Source: Porphyromonas cangingivalis (GTDB taxonomy: Bacteria > Bacteroidota > Bacteroidia > Bacteroidales > Paludibacteraceae). From it: 61,465 nt of DNA. The notes under the pieces are model-generated. The model was not told the origin of the DNA and did no database searches. It was given only the letters and a program-made list of their open reading frames with translations. How positions within the stretch are numbered: position 1 is the stretch's first letter; every line of letters begins with the position of its first letter. Where the stretch lies: assembly GCA_945902955.1 (NCBI GenBank), contig CAMDNO010000008.1:1-61465 (forward strand), given 5' to 3'. Of this stretch, positions 45,001-52,993 are shown piece after piece. A program made the position numbers and the translations under genes.

Positions 45001-46587
45001 TCTATTCCGGGTATTTCGTTAATTTCGCCTCCACCACATCACGATATTTATTCTATCGAAGATTTAGCTCAGCTTATTTACGATTTAAAAAATATCAATC
45101 CTACGGCTACTGTAAGTGTAAAATTAGTTTCGGAAACAGGTGTTGGAACAATTGCTGCGGGTGTTGCTAAAGCAAAAGCCGATTTAATTTTAATTAGTGG
45201 TGCCGAAGGTGGTACAGGTGCAAGCCCCATGAGCTCAATTAAACATGCGGGTATGCCTATCGAAATTGGTTTGGCCGAAACGCAACAAACACTTGTAATG
45301 AACAATTTGCGTGGTCAAATTCGCTTACAAGCTGATGGTCAGCTTAAAACAGGTCGCGACATTATTGTTTCTGCTCTTTTGGGAGCTGAAGAATTTGGAT
45401 TTGCCACCAGCGGATTGTTGGTTCTTGGCTGCGTTATGATGCGTAAATGCCACTTAAATACTTGCCCTGTGGGCGTAGCTACTCAAGATGAAGTTTTACG
45501 CAAACATTTTACTGGTAAACACGAATATCTCGTTAATTTCTTTCAATTCCTGGCGCAAGATGTACGCGAACATTTAGCCGAAATGGGCTATCGTAGTTTG
45601 AATGAAATTATTGGACATGCCGAGTTACTTGAACGTCGACAAATTGGTTCGGTTTCTAAAATACAGAAAGTGGATATTTCGCGTATTTTATATGTACCCG
45701 AAAATAATACCAATGCTTTACACAATGTCAAAATGCAAGATCACAAATTAGAAAATGTGCTCGATCGTACGTTGATTTCTAAATCAATGTCTGCCTTAGA
45801 CTTGTGTATGCCTGTTGAAATTCATAGCAAAATTAAAAATACCGACCGTACAGTAGGAGCGATGCTCTCTGGTGAAATTGCCAAACGTTATGGTCAGGTT
45901 GGTTTGCCCGACGAAACGATTAAAGCTTATTTCAAAGGTTCTGCAGGTCAGAGCTTTGGTGCATTCTTGAGCAAAGGTATGTTTTTCGAGCTCGAAGGCG
46001 AAGCAAACGATTATGTTGGAAAAGGACTTTCGGGTGGTAAAATTGTGGTAAAGGCACCTAAAGAGTGTACTTTTAAACCTGAAGATAATATAATAGCTGG
46101 TAATACTATATTGTATGGTGCAACATCGGGTGAATTGTATGTAAATGGTATTGTAGGTGAGCGTTTTTGCGTTCGTAACTCTGGAGCTAAAGCCGTTGTT
46201 GAAGGTGCAGGTGATCATTGCTGCGAATATATGACGGGCGGTGTAACTGTAGTATTAGGTCAAACAGGTCGTAACTTTGCAGCTGGTATGAGTGGTGGAG
46301 TGGCTTATGTGCTCGACGAAATTGGTAATTTCGACTTCTTCTGTAATATGGAAATGGTCGAATTATCGCTTATCGAAGACAGCCATGACAATCGTGAAGT
46401 AAAAACATTGATCGAAAATCACTATAAATATACAGGTAGCACTTTGGCGAAAAATATTCTTGATAATTGGCGCGATTATGTCGATAAATTTATTAAAGTT
46501 GTTCCTATTGAATACAAAAAAGTGATTCAAGAACAAAAAATGGAAGAAATAAATCGTAAAATTGCACAAGTAGAACGCGACTATTAA
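42061..46587 (+). CDS. gltB: Glutamate synthase (NADPH-type) large subunit
   Basis: Transfers the amide of glutamine to 2-oxoglutarate, giving two glutamates. The 1508-aa protein starts with a short propeptide, and the Ntn glutaminase nucleophile is expected at C26 (EHDACGVG). The central FMN/synthase domain contains TGAMSYGSISREAHEAMA, GGRSNTGEGGEDP and ISGAEGGTGASP. The 3Fe-4S cluster cysteines are C1124, C1130 and C1135 (CVMMRKCHLNTCPVG). The C-terminal GXGXG beta-helix domain follows (GLSGGKIVVKAP). It is paired with GltD downstream and completes the GS-GOGAT cycle with GlnN. Confidence 0.97.
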   Translation: MTSIPLKIDEYEQRSLYSFQNEHDACGVGLVLNLFGEKSHEIVEKGLQVLENMEHRGAESADNKTGDGAGILLQIPHEFILLQGIPVPAQGRYGTGLVFIPKDKKKSEFCINLIKEHIQKEDLNLLEIRDVPVNSDCLGEISASNEPKVIQIFVTGCNSQQELEIKLYVVRKKIEKALMNTEIARAREFYVVSLSTKQMVYKGMLTPMQLREYYTDLQNEQLTSGIALVHSRFSTNTFPTWDLAQPFRLLGHNGEINTIRGNRQWMESRESVLNSEQLGDLKELYPICQPKMSDSASLDNVLEFLIMSGKSLPHAMAMLVPESHNKRNPISDNLRAFYEYHSTFMEPWDGPATLLFSDGRYAGGMLDRNGLRPARYLITHDNLMVVASETGTIEFAPERIKENGRLKAGKMLMVDTETGQIFYDTELKEGLAKAFPYREWLNQNCINIEDISSGRSVKTDLADYQTLLHAFGYSKEDMERIIIPMANDGYEPTSSMGNDVNLSVFSDKPQRLFNYFRQQFAQVTNPAIDPIREELVMSLTGFIGSINQNLLEPANEICKMVKLKSPILTNPQFDILMNLKYKGFSTISLPMLFDPKTGREGLEKAIEELCVSVEKAVDKGHNYIVLSDRGVCVDKAPIPSLLAVSAVHLYLLEKRKRMQIDIVVESAEPREVMHFALLFGFGANVVNPYMVFAIINDKIKSGEISMDFDTAMKHYIKAVNKGLLKVLSKMGNSTLRSYRGAHIFEAIGVSSKLLSKYFKSIASSIEGIDMDDLTNEVLDSFNQAFHPAEGEDLSTLENLGRYAYRRNGEDHAWNPETIARLQIATKTGSYKKYKEYVAAVDDKEDPIFIRDLMDFKRNPISIDDVEPAENIMKRFVTGAMSYGSISREAHEAMAFAMNIIGGRSNTGEGGEDPERYKKREDGLSARSAIKQVASGRFGVTAEYLVNADELQIKIAQGAKPGEGGQLPGHKVDKIIAKTRHSIPGISLISPPPHHDIYSIEDLAQLIYDLKNINPTATVSVKLVSETGVGTIAAGVAKAKADLILISGAEGGTGASPMSSIKHAGMPIEIGLAETQQTLVMNNLRGQIRLQADGQLKTGRDIIVSALLGAEEFGFATSGLLVLGCVMMRKCHLNTCPVGVATQDEVLRKHFTGKHEYLVNFFQFLAQDVREHLAEMGYRSLNEIIGHAELLERRQIGSVSKIQKVDISRILYVPENNTNALHNVKMQDHKLENVLDRTLISKSMSALDLCMPVEIHSKIKNTDRTVGAMLSGEIAKRYGQVGLPDETIKAYFKGSAGQSFGAFLSKGMFFELEGEANDYVGKGLSGGKIVVKAPKECTFKPEDNIIAGNTILYGATSGELYVNGIVGERFCVRNSGAKAVVEGAGDHCCEYMTGGVTVVLGQTGRNFAAGMSGGVAYVLDEIGNFDFFCNMEMVELSLIEDSHDNREVKTLIENHYKYTGSTLAKNILDNWRDYVDKFIKVVPIEYKKVIQEQKMEEINRKIAQVERDY

Positions 46588-46654
46588 AATCGGGTTTCAT
46601 GTTTTAAAAGAATAATTTTTAATATTAACAAACTAAAAAATACGAACCTAATAC

Positions 46655-46679
46655 TCCCCTTTAGGGGTTGGGGGTTCTC
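46655..46679. repeat. Palindromic C/G-rich element between gltB and gltD
   Basis: CCCCTTTAGGGGTTGGGGGT with the dyad core CCCC-TTTA-GGGG at 46656-46667. Its reverse complement nearly matches the copy inside valS. It ends ten bases before the gltD ATG. Confidence 0.8.
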
Positions 46680-46688
46680 TTACATAAT

Positions 46689-48101
46689 ATGGGAAATCCT
46701 AAAGCATTTATAACAATACCTCGTAAGGATGCCGGATACCGTCCGGTGCAAGATCGTATACACGATTTTGGTGAGGTAGAACAGACTTTGAACCGCGAAG
46801 ACCGCAAATTGCAGGCTTCGCGATGTATGGATTGTGGTATTCCTTTTTGTCAGTGGGGTTGTCCACTTGGCAATAAAATGCCTGAGTGGCAAGACCTTTT
46901 GTACAAAGGAAAATGGAAAGAGGCTATTGATAATATGCACGAAACCAATAACTTCCCCGATTTTACTGGTCGTATTTGTCCTGCACCATGCGAAAAATCG
47001 TGTGTGCTTAATTTACACGATGCACCGGTTACCATTCGCGAAAATGAGGCTTCCATTTCGGAAGTGGGTTTTGTTGAAGGTTTTATTAAACCACGTCCGC
47101 CAAAAACTCGTACGGGAAAAACAATTGCTGTAATTGGCTCGGGACCTGCTGGTTTGGCGGCTGCACAACAATTAAATCGCAAAGGACATACGGTTACTGT
47201 TTTTGAAAAGGACAGTAAACCTGGTGGATTGTTGCGTTACGGTATTCCAAACTTTAAGTTAAACAAAACGGTTATCGATCGTCGTTTGGAGCAACTTGAG
47301 GCAGAAGGTATTGTATTTCGCAATAATTGTGAAGTTGGCAAATCTATTTCTGGAAAAGAAATAATGGAGTCGTTTGATGCTGTTTGCCTAACTATTGGAG
47401 CTGGTCATGCACGCAATATTACGCCTGAAGGTCGTGAACTTAAAGGCATACACTATGCAATGGAATTTCTAAGTCAGCAAAATCAATTGATTATGGGTGA
47501 AGAAGTTGCCGAAAGCGATATTATCAATGCCAAAGGTAAACATGTTCTTGTTATTGGTGGGGGTGATACAGGTTCGGATTGTGTAGGAACATCAAATCGT
47601 CAGGGTGCAACCAAAATTACCCAAATAGAAATATTACCTAAACCTCCTGTTGGCAAAAATCCAGATACGCCTTGGCCAAATTACCCCAATATTCTCAAAA
47701 CATCGAGCTCACATCTCGAAGGCTGCGAACGCAAATGGAGTTTAAATACTGTTGCTTTCAAAGGTTCGGATGGTAAATTAGAAGAAGTTATTGTAGAAGA
47801 AGTGGAATGGACAAAAGATGCAACCGGACGTTGGAATATGAAGCCAACCGGGAAGTTGGAAACCATTAAAGCTGATTTGGTATTTCTTGCGCTTGGTTTT
47901 GTGCACCCTGTACACGAAGGTTTGGTTACCGAACTTGGCTTGTCGCTAGATGCTCGTGGTAATATTGCCACCAATAAACTAAATGCCAGCAATGTAGCTA
48001 AAGTTTTTGCTGCGGGTGATGCTGCTATTGGTGCAAGTTTAGTAGTTCGTGCCATTGCGCAAGGACGTAAAGTAGCTGAAGATATTCATAAATCATTATA
48101 A
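46689..48101 (+). CDS. gltD: Glutamate synthase small subunit
   Basis: A flavo-iron-sulfur subunit that passes electrons from NAD(P)H to GltB. The ATG at 46689 (MGNPKAFITIPRKDAGYRP) gives 470 aa. The TTG reading 21 bp upstream runs through the repeat and is unlikely. The two 4Fe-4S sites are supplied by CMDCGIPFCQWGCPLGN and CPAPCEKSCVLNLHDAP. The FAD motif is VIGSGPAGLAAAQQLNRKG and the NAD(P) motif VLVIGGGDTGSDCVG. asnB starts 9 bp downstream, so gltD-asnB are coupled. Confidence 0.96.
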   Translation: MGNPKAFITIPRKDAGYRPVQDRIHDFGEVEQTLNREDRKLQASRCMDCGIPFCQWGCPLGNKMPEWQDLLYKGKWKEAIDNMHETNNFPDFTGRICPAPCEKSCVLNLHDAPVTIRENEASISEVGFVEGFIKPRPPKTRTGKTIAVIGSGPAGLAAAQQLNRKGHTVTVFEKDSKPGGLLRYGIPNFKLNKTVIDRRLEQLEAEGIVFRNNCEVGKSISGKEIMESFDAVCLTIGAGHARNITPEGRELKGIHYAMEFLSQQNQLIMGEEVAESDIINAKGKHVLVIGGGDTGSDCVGTSNRQGATKITQIEILPKPPVGKNPDTPWPNYPNILKTSSSHLEGCERKWSLNTVAFKGSDGKLEEVIVEEVEWTKDATGRWNMKPTGKLETIKADLVFLALGFVHPVHEGLVTELGLSLDARGNIATNKLNASNVAKVFAAGDAAIGASLVVRAIAQGRKVAEDIHKSL

Positions 48102-48110
48102 AAAAATACT

Positions 48111-49778
48111 ATGTGTGGAATTGTATGTGCATTTGATATAAAACAGTCGGCAGTAGAGCTCCGACCACAAATTTTGACTATGTCAAAAAAAATTCGTCAT
48201 CGTGGACCAGACTGGTCGGGCATTTATGCAAACGATAAAGCCATTTTGGCACACGAGCGACTTTCAATTGTCGATCCTGAATCAGGTAAACAGCCGCTTT
48301 TTAGCAAAGATGGAAAATTAGTTTTAGCTGTGAATGGCGAAATTTATAATCATCAAGAAATTAGGGATCGCTTTGAAGGAAAATATGAGTTTCTGACAAA
48401 ATCCGATTGCGAAGTTATTTTAGCTTTGTATCGCGAAAAGGGAACAGATTTTTTAGAAGATTTAAATGGAATTTTTGCTTTTGCACTTTATGATATCGAG
48501 AATGATATTTTTCTGATTGGTCGCGACCACATTGGAATTATACCTCTTTATCAAGGTTGGGACGATAACGGTGTGTATTATGTAGGTTCAGAGCTCAAAG
48601 CTTTAGAAGGAAACTGTACGATTATTGAGGAATTTCTTCCGGGACAATATTATTATAGCCCTGATGGAAAACCTACCAAATGGTATGAGCGCGACTGGAT
48701 GGAGTTTGATGCTGTTAAAGATAACGAATCAAGTGTTGATACTTTGCGTCAAGCACTTGAGGATGCCGTAGAACGTCAGTTAATGGCTGATGTACCTTAT
48801 GGTGTGTTACTTTCTGGAGGTTTGGATTCGTCTATTATTTCGGCTGTTGCCAAAAAGTTTGCTTCTAAACGCGTTGAGTCCGGAAATACTGAAGCTGCTT
48901 GGTGGCCTCAGTTACACTCCTTTGCGGTAGGTTTGGTAGGTTCACCCGATTTGGCCGCGGCACGTAAAGTAGCTGACCATATTGGTACTGTGCATCACGA
49001 AATTAATTTTACAGTGCAAGAAGGGTTAGATGCAATTCGCGATGTAATTTACCATATCGAAACGTACGATGTTACGACTATTCGTGCAAGTACACCCATG
49101 TATTTGTTGGCACGTGTTATCAAATCTATGGGCGTAAAAATGGTGCTCTCGGGCGAAGGAGCTGATGAGATTTTTGGAGGTTATCTTTATTTTCACAAAG
49201 CACCTAGCGCCGAAGAATTTCACAAAGAAACAGTTCGTAAACTCAGTAAATTGCACATGTACGACTGTCTTCGTGCCAACAAATCGTTGGCTGCATGGGG
49301 GGTTGAAGGACGTGTACCATTCTTAGACAAAGAATTTATGGATGTGGCTATGCGCCTCAATCCGAAAGACAAAATGTGTGGAAATGGAAAAATGGAGAAA
49401 TATATTTTACGTAAAGCGTTCGAAGGTATTTTACCCGAAAGTGTAGCTTGGCGTCAAAAAGAGCAATTTTCTGATGGAGTTGGTTACAGTTGGATTGATA
49501 CTTTGCGCGAAATGACTTCCTCGCAAGTGAGCGACATGCAAATGGCCCACGTCAACGAAAGGTTTCCTGTAAATCCTCCTATGAATAAAGAGGAGTATTA
49601 CTATAGAAGTATTTTCGAAAAACATTTCCCATCCAATCAGGCAGCACGTTGTGTGCCTTCGGTACCATCTGTTGCTTGCAGTACGCCTATTGCATTGGAG
49701 TGGGATGCTGCATTCAAAAATATGAATGATCCTTCTGGACGTTCAGTGAAAAGTGTTCACGAAGATGGATATAAATGA
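48111..49778 (+). CDS. asnB: Asparagine synthetase B (glutamine-hydrolysing)
   Basis: Makes asparagine from aspartate using glutamine amide nitrogen and ATP. The 555-aa protein has the N-terminal nucleophile C2 (MCGIVCAFDI), the glutaminase block RHRGPDWSGIY...LAHERLSIVDPESGKQPL and NGEIYNHQEIR. The ATP pyrophosphatase loop is YGVLLSGGLDSSIISA near residue 232, and SGEGADEIFGGY follows. It is the last gene of the nitrogen island, using glutamine made by GlnN. A bidirectional terminator follows. Confidence 0.96.
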   Translation: MCGIVCAFDIKQSAVELRPQILTMSKKIRHRGPDWSGIYANDKAILAHERLSIVDPESGKQPLFSKDGKLVLAVNGEIYNHQEIRDRFEGKYEFLTKSDCEVILALYREKGTDFLEDLNGIFAFALYDIENDIFLIGRDHIGIIPLYQGWDDNGVYYVGSELKALEGNCTIIEEFLPGQYYYSPDGKPTKWYERDWMEFDAVKDNESSVDTLRQALEDAVERQLMADVPYGVLLSGGLDSSIISAVAKKFASKRVESGNTEAAWWPQLHSFAVGLVGSPDLAAARKVADHIGTVHHEINFTVQEGLDAIRDVIYHIETYDVTTIRASTPMYLLARVIKSMGVKMVLSGEGADEIFGGYLYFHKAPSAEEFHKETVRKLSKLHMYDCLRANKSLAAWGVEGRVPFLDKEFMDVAMRLNPKDKMCGNGKMEKYILRKAFEGILPESVAWRQKEQFSDGVGYSWIDTLREMTSSQVSDMQMAHVNERFPVNPPMNKEEYYYRSIFEKHFPSNQAARCVPSVPSVACSTPIALEWDAAFKNMNDPSGRSVKSVHEDGYK

Positions 49779-49783
49779 GTTTA

Positions 49784-49830
49784 AGTTCATAGTTTATAGT
49801 TTATAGTTTATAGTCAATAGTTTATAGTAA
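49784..49830. repeat. Heptamer tandem repeat after asnB
   Basis: TTTATAG heptamers repeated about five times with one TCAATAG variant, the same class as at 21.15 kb and 32.9 kb. It abuts the asnB stop and the terminator. Confidence 0.88.
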
Positions 49831-49866
49831 AAACGCCTCGAGCAAATGTTCGGGGCGTTCTTTTGT
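49830..49866. terminator. Bidirectional terminator between asnB and fRMsr
   Basis: AACGCCTCGAG (49832-49842) pairs with TTCGGGGCGTT (49849-49859) with G-U pairs, flanked by A and T runs. It lies between convergent genes. Confidence 0.85.
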
Positions 49867-50354
49867 TAATTCCAAATTTCAGCAATCAATCTACTAATTT
49901 CTTCTAAATAGATAACATCCGTTTCGTCTAATACATCAAATTTATCACTATCCACATCCAATACAGCAATTACTTTATCCTGGCCATTAAAAATTGGAAT
50001 AACTATTTCGGCAACCGACAAACTGCTACAAGCAATATGTTCGGGAAATTCAGTTACATCTGGAATCAACATGCTTTTTTGATTCGCCCATGCAGACCCA
50101 CAAACTCCCTTGCCGTATTTTATTCGTGTGCATGCAATTGTTCCTTGAAAAGGACCGAGCACCAACTCATCATTTTTTACAATATAAAATCCGACCCAAA
50201 ACCAATCAAAAGTTTGTCGTAATGCTGCTGAAAAATTGGCTAAGTTGGCAACCAAATCTTCTTCACCTTGTATCAAAGCTCTAAGCTGTGGAATCAATAT
50301 CTCGTACTGTTGTTTTTTATCTAAATTTGAATTTACTACTAATTCTTCAGCCAT
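49866..50354 (-). CDS. Free methionine-(R)-sulfoxide reductase, GAF domain
   Basis: A cytoplasmic 162-aa single GAF domain that reduces free Met-R-sulfoxide. The three cysteines of the fRMsr family are present at C75 (GTIACTRI), C85 (GKGVCGSAW) and C109 (EHIACSSLS), with the spacing of the E. coli enzyme (ten then about 24 residues). VIAVLDVDSDKFDVLDETD closes the fold. The start MAEELVVNSN is plausible. It is monocistronic and convergent with asnB. Confidence 0.9.
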   Translation of the reverse strand: MAEELVVNSNLDKKQQYEILIPQLRALIQGEEDLVANLANFSAALRQTFDWFWVGFYIVKNDELVLGPFQGTIACTRIKYGKGVCGSAWANQKSMLIPDVTEFPEHIACSSLSVAEIVIPIFNGQDKVIAVLDVDSDKFDVLDETDVIYLEEISRLIAEIWN

Positions 50355-50443
50355 TTTGTATGTGTTTGTTTATTTATTTTAGAGATATAAACCGTTTTTT
50401 TTTGTTTTAATTCTCAAAATTAGTATTTTTATTCCAAAATTAC

Positions 50444-50451
50444 TATATTTG
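50444..50451 (+). promoter_or_regulatory. -7 box for the OmpA-domain gene
   Basis: TATATTTG matches TAnnTTTG, 69 bp upstream of the ATG at 50520. Confidence 0.45.
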
Positions 50452-50519
50452 ACGTCGATTTCGTGTAAATTTTAAGCTTAACTATTTATTTGGTAAAGCA
50501 TAAATACATTTTTAATACT

Positions 50520-51368
50520 ATGTTTCAGTTTAAAAAAGCACTTTTTTTGATTTTATATTTGTTGCTTTTCGTTCAGTTGAAGGCACAACAAATGCATACA
50601 TTTAATATTTATTTTAATGTTAATCAATATGTTATAAAATCATCTGATAAAGAATATGTTAAATTTAAAATAGATTCACTTACCAAATTTTCTATTACTA
50701 AAATTGAAATAGTTGGACACACGGATAATTCTGCTGATAGCATCTACAATGTAAATTTATCAAACCAAAGAGCCAAAGAAGTAAAAAACTTATTAATTGG
50801 GTATGGATTTAATCAAAATATTATCGATGTTGTTTATTTTGGCGAAGATAGACCTATTGTTGAAAACGACAATGAAATAGATAAAGGGTTAAATAGAAGG
50901 GCTGAGATAGTTATATATTATTCTGGCGGAGAGTCTGTTGCAAAACCTTGCCAACATGGCGATACAATTGTAAAAACTAAAAGTGGTAAGCAAATTATTT
51001 TTGATCGTTGCGAATTTTTTGATATTGAAAATTGTCTCGAAATAGTTGAACAGAATTCACAAAATGATTATAGAAAGGGTATAGTGGTTCTTGGTGCAGC
51101 TTCTTTAAATATGCCATGCTATGGAAAATTACAGATTGAATTGTTAGATGGATGTGTTGATAATGAATGTTTTAAGAATCCTGTGCGTGTGCGATTCCCG
51201 ATACATAATCCGGCTCCAGATGAAAGTGTTTTACCATGGGCATTGGTTAAAGGGGAAAGAAATCCTTTGAAATTGGTAAAAATTAAAGATAAGTATTTTT
51301 ACGAATTGATATTGAAATGTCCAACAAGCTGGATAAATTGTAATTGTAAAAAAAATCAAAAACATTGA
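50520..51368 (+). CDS. OmpA-domain envelope protein with Cys-rich C-terminal domain
   Basis: The ATG at 50520 begins a signal peptide (MFQFKKALFLILYLLLFVQLKAQ), giving 282 aa. Residues about 25-135 are an OmpA/MotB peptidoglycan-binding domain: FNIYFNVNQYVIKSSD, IEIVGHTDNSADS, NLSNQRAKEVKNLL and GLNRRAEIVI. The order is unusual, since OmpA domains normally end a protein. Here about 145 residues follow, with nine cysteines (CQHGDT, DRCEFF, GCVDNEC and the ending KCPTSWINCNC). This second domain is unknown to me and may be disulfide-bonded in the periplasm. Confidence 0.75.
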   Translation: MFQFKKALFLILYLLLFVQLKAQQMHTFNIYFNVNQYVIKSSDKEYVKFKIDSLTKFSITKIEIVGHTDNSADSIYNVNLSNQRAKEVKNLLIGYGFNQNIIDVVYFGEDRPIVENDNEIDKGLNRRAEIVIYYSGGESVAKPCQHGDTIVKTKSGKQIIFDRCEFFDIENCLEIVEQNSQNDYRKGIVVLGAASLNMPCYGKLQIELLDGCVDNECFKNPVRVRFPIHNPAPDESVLPWALVKGERNPLKLVKIKDKYFYELILKCPTSWINCNCKKNQKH

Positions 51369-51398
51369 CAAAGGCTGTATTGTATAAAATTTTTATGC

Positions 51399-51406
51399 TA
51401 TCTTTG
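51399..51406 (+). promoter_or_regulatory. -7 box for the acidic protein gene
   Basis: TATCTTTG matches TAnnTTTG, 39 bp upstream of the start. TTG at 51380-51382 is a possible -33 partner with a 16-bp spacer. Confidence 0.55.
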
Positions 51407-51445
51407 AACCTATTATTAAAATTCACTTTTTAAACACTCCAAAAA

Positions 51446-51784
51446 ATGAAAACACAAGAAGACGATTTATTAGTTTACGATGAAGACGATGCTGTAAAAT
51501 TTATTGTAAACTTTTTGCCCGAAGCATTTAAAGGTAAAATTGACGATTCTAAAATTGAATATGTTTTGGACGTAGTGTATGAATTTTACGAAGAAAATGG
51601 TTTGATAGACGAAGATTCGGCTGAGGAAGCAAGCATCGACGAAGAAGAGATGTTTAAATTCATTCTTAAATGTTCGAAAAAAGATAAAATGAGCATTTCG
51701 GAAGAAGAAATTGAACTAATTCTCGAAGGTGAATATCAGTACGGTAAATCTTTAGGCATTTACAAAGAAGAAGACGAAGATTAA
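51446..51784 (+). CDS. Small very acidic cytoplasmic protein, unknown function
   Basis: 112 aa with no signal, dominated by Asp and Glu (LLVYDEDDAVKFIV, IDEDSAEEASIDEEEMFKFI, ISEEEIELILEGEYQYGKSL). It is largely helical in appearance and repeats the motif hydrophobic-DEEE-hydrophobic. I do not recognise a named family, but the layout looks like a conserved Bacteroidota protein. It has its own promoter box and terminator, so it is expressed alone. Nothing suggests a specific partner. Confidence 0.75.
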   Translation: MKTQEDDLLVYDEDDAVKFIVNFLPEAFKGKIDDSKIEYVLDVVYEFYEENGLIDEDSAEEASIDEEEMFKFILKCSKKDKMSISEEEIELILEGEYQYGKSLGIYKEEDED

Positions 51785-51812
51785 ATCTAAATTAATTTTT
51801 TTTTCGAATAAT

Positions 51813-51848
51813 AAATCTCGGTTGATGTGCTATCGACCGATTTTTTTT
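51813..51848 (+). terminator. Terminator after the acidic protein gene
   Basis: AATCTCGGTTGAT pairs with ATCGACCGATT (one G-U pair) and is followed by eight T residues. Confidence 0.82.
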
Positions 51849-51948
51849 ATTTAATAATGAACATTAAATTTTTATTCAGAGCATTTGATAACAATGTGTT
51901 AATCCCGCATGTCTGGATTTTCACATTATCACATTGGAGCATTAAAAT

Positions 51949-52977
51949 ATGATTAAAGTAGCAATTGTAATTTTAAATTGGAATGGTAAACGCTTTTTAG
52001 AGCAATTTCTGCCCGTGTTGTTTGCATCAACAAAATACGATGGTTCAGAAATTATTATAGCCGATAATGCTTCTAATGATGATTCTATCAACTATCTAAG
52101 TACGTTTTTTCCACAAATTAAAACAATTAGTCTTGATAAAAATTATGGATTTGCAGGAGGTTACAATAATGCATTAGAACAAATTAAGGCTGAATATTAT
52201 GTGTTACTCAATTCGGATGTTGAAGTTACCGAAGGCTGGCTAAATCCCCTAATTGAATATTTAGATTCAAACAAAGATGTTGTTGCTTGCCAGCCAAAAA
52301 TTAAAGCATATCAAGCCAAAAATAAGTTCGAGCATGCTGGTGCTTCGGGTGGTTTTATCGATTATCTAGGCTTTCCATTTTGCAGGGGCAGAGTGTTAAG
52401 CCAAACCGAAGAAGATAAAGGACAATACGATACTGTTTGTGATGTGTTTTGGGCAACCGGTGCTTGTTTGGTTCTTCGTTCAGATATTTTTTGGAAAGTG
52501 GGTGCATTCGACGAAACATTTTTTGCTCACATGGAAGAAATTGATCTTTGTTGGCGTATTAATGCACGTGGCTATCGCATTGTTTGTGTGCCTCAAAGTA
52601 TTGTATATCATGTAGGTGGTGGCACTCTAAATGTTGAAAATCCTCACAAAACTTATCTTAATTTTAGAAATAACCTGTTGATGTTGTATAAAAACCTCCC
52701 ACAACAATCGCTTTCTAAAGTAATGAAATGGCGCAGATTTCTTGACTATTTAGCTGCATTCCAGTTTTTTATAACAAGAAGACCCCAAAATGCAGCAGCT
52801 ATATTAAAGGCTCGAAAGGATTTCAAAAAAATGCAACCTGATTTTGTTGAGAAAAGAAATGAAAATATTCTATTTGCTACTCAAACTAATTGCAATGAAA
52901 TGATTCAGAAGAGTATTCTTGTGGAGTATTATTTAAAAAATAAAAAGAAATTTAGTCAAATCGTATCACAAATTTAA
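51949..52977 (+). CDS. Glycosyltransferase family 2
   Basis: A 342-aa GT-A transferase. Nucleotide-sugar motifs: VAIVILNWNGKRFLEQFLP at the start, IIIADNASNDDS, LDKNYGFAGGYNNAL, and the metal-binding LLNSDVEVTEGWL (SDV as DxD variant). The acceptor side contains WATGACLVLRSDIFWKVGAFDE and HMEEIDLCWRINARGYRIV. The C-terminal 100 residues are basic and probably membrane-associated. It is of the rhamnosyltransferase-like WbbL branch. It has no surrounding polysaccharide genes, so the acceptor is unknown. Followed after 16 bp by rluA-type gene. Confidence 0.9.
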   Translation: MIKVAIVILNWNGKRFLEQFLPVLFASTKYDGSEIIIADNASNDDSINYLSTFFPQIKTISLDKNYGFAGGYNNALEQIKAEYYVLLNSDVEVTEGWLNPLIEYLDSNKDVVACQPKIKAYQAKNKFEHAGASGGFIDYLGFPFCRGRVLSQTEEDKGQYDTVCDVFWATGACLVLRSDIFWKVGAFDETFFAHMEEIDLCWRINARGYRIVCVPQSIVYHVGGGTLNVENPHKTYLNFRNNLLMLYKNLPQQSLSKVMKWRRFLDYLAAFQFFITRRPQNAAAILKARKDFKKMQPDFVEKRNENILFATQTNCNEMIQKSILVEYYLKNKKKFSQIVSQI

Positions 52978-52993
52978 AAATAATGAAAATAGA

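Noticed and set aside
46668..46688. Upstream TTG start for GltD
   Set aside because: It would translate the palindromic repeat; the ATG at 46689 gives the standard GltD N-terminus.
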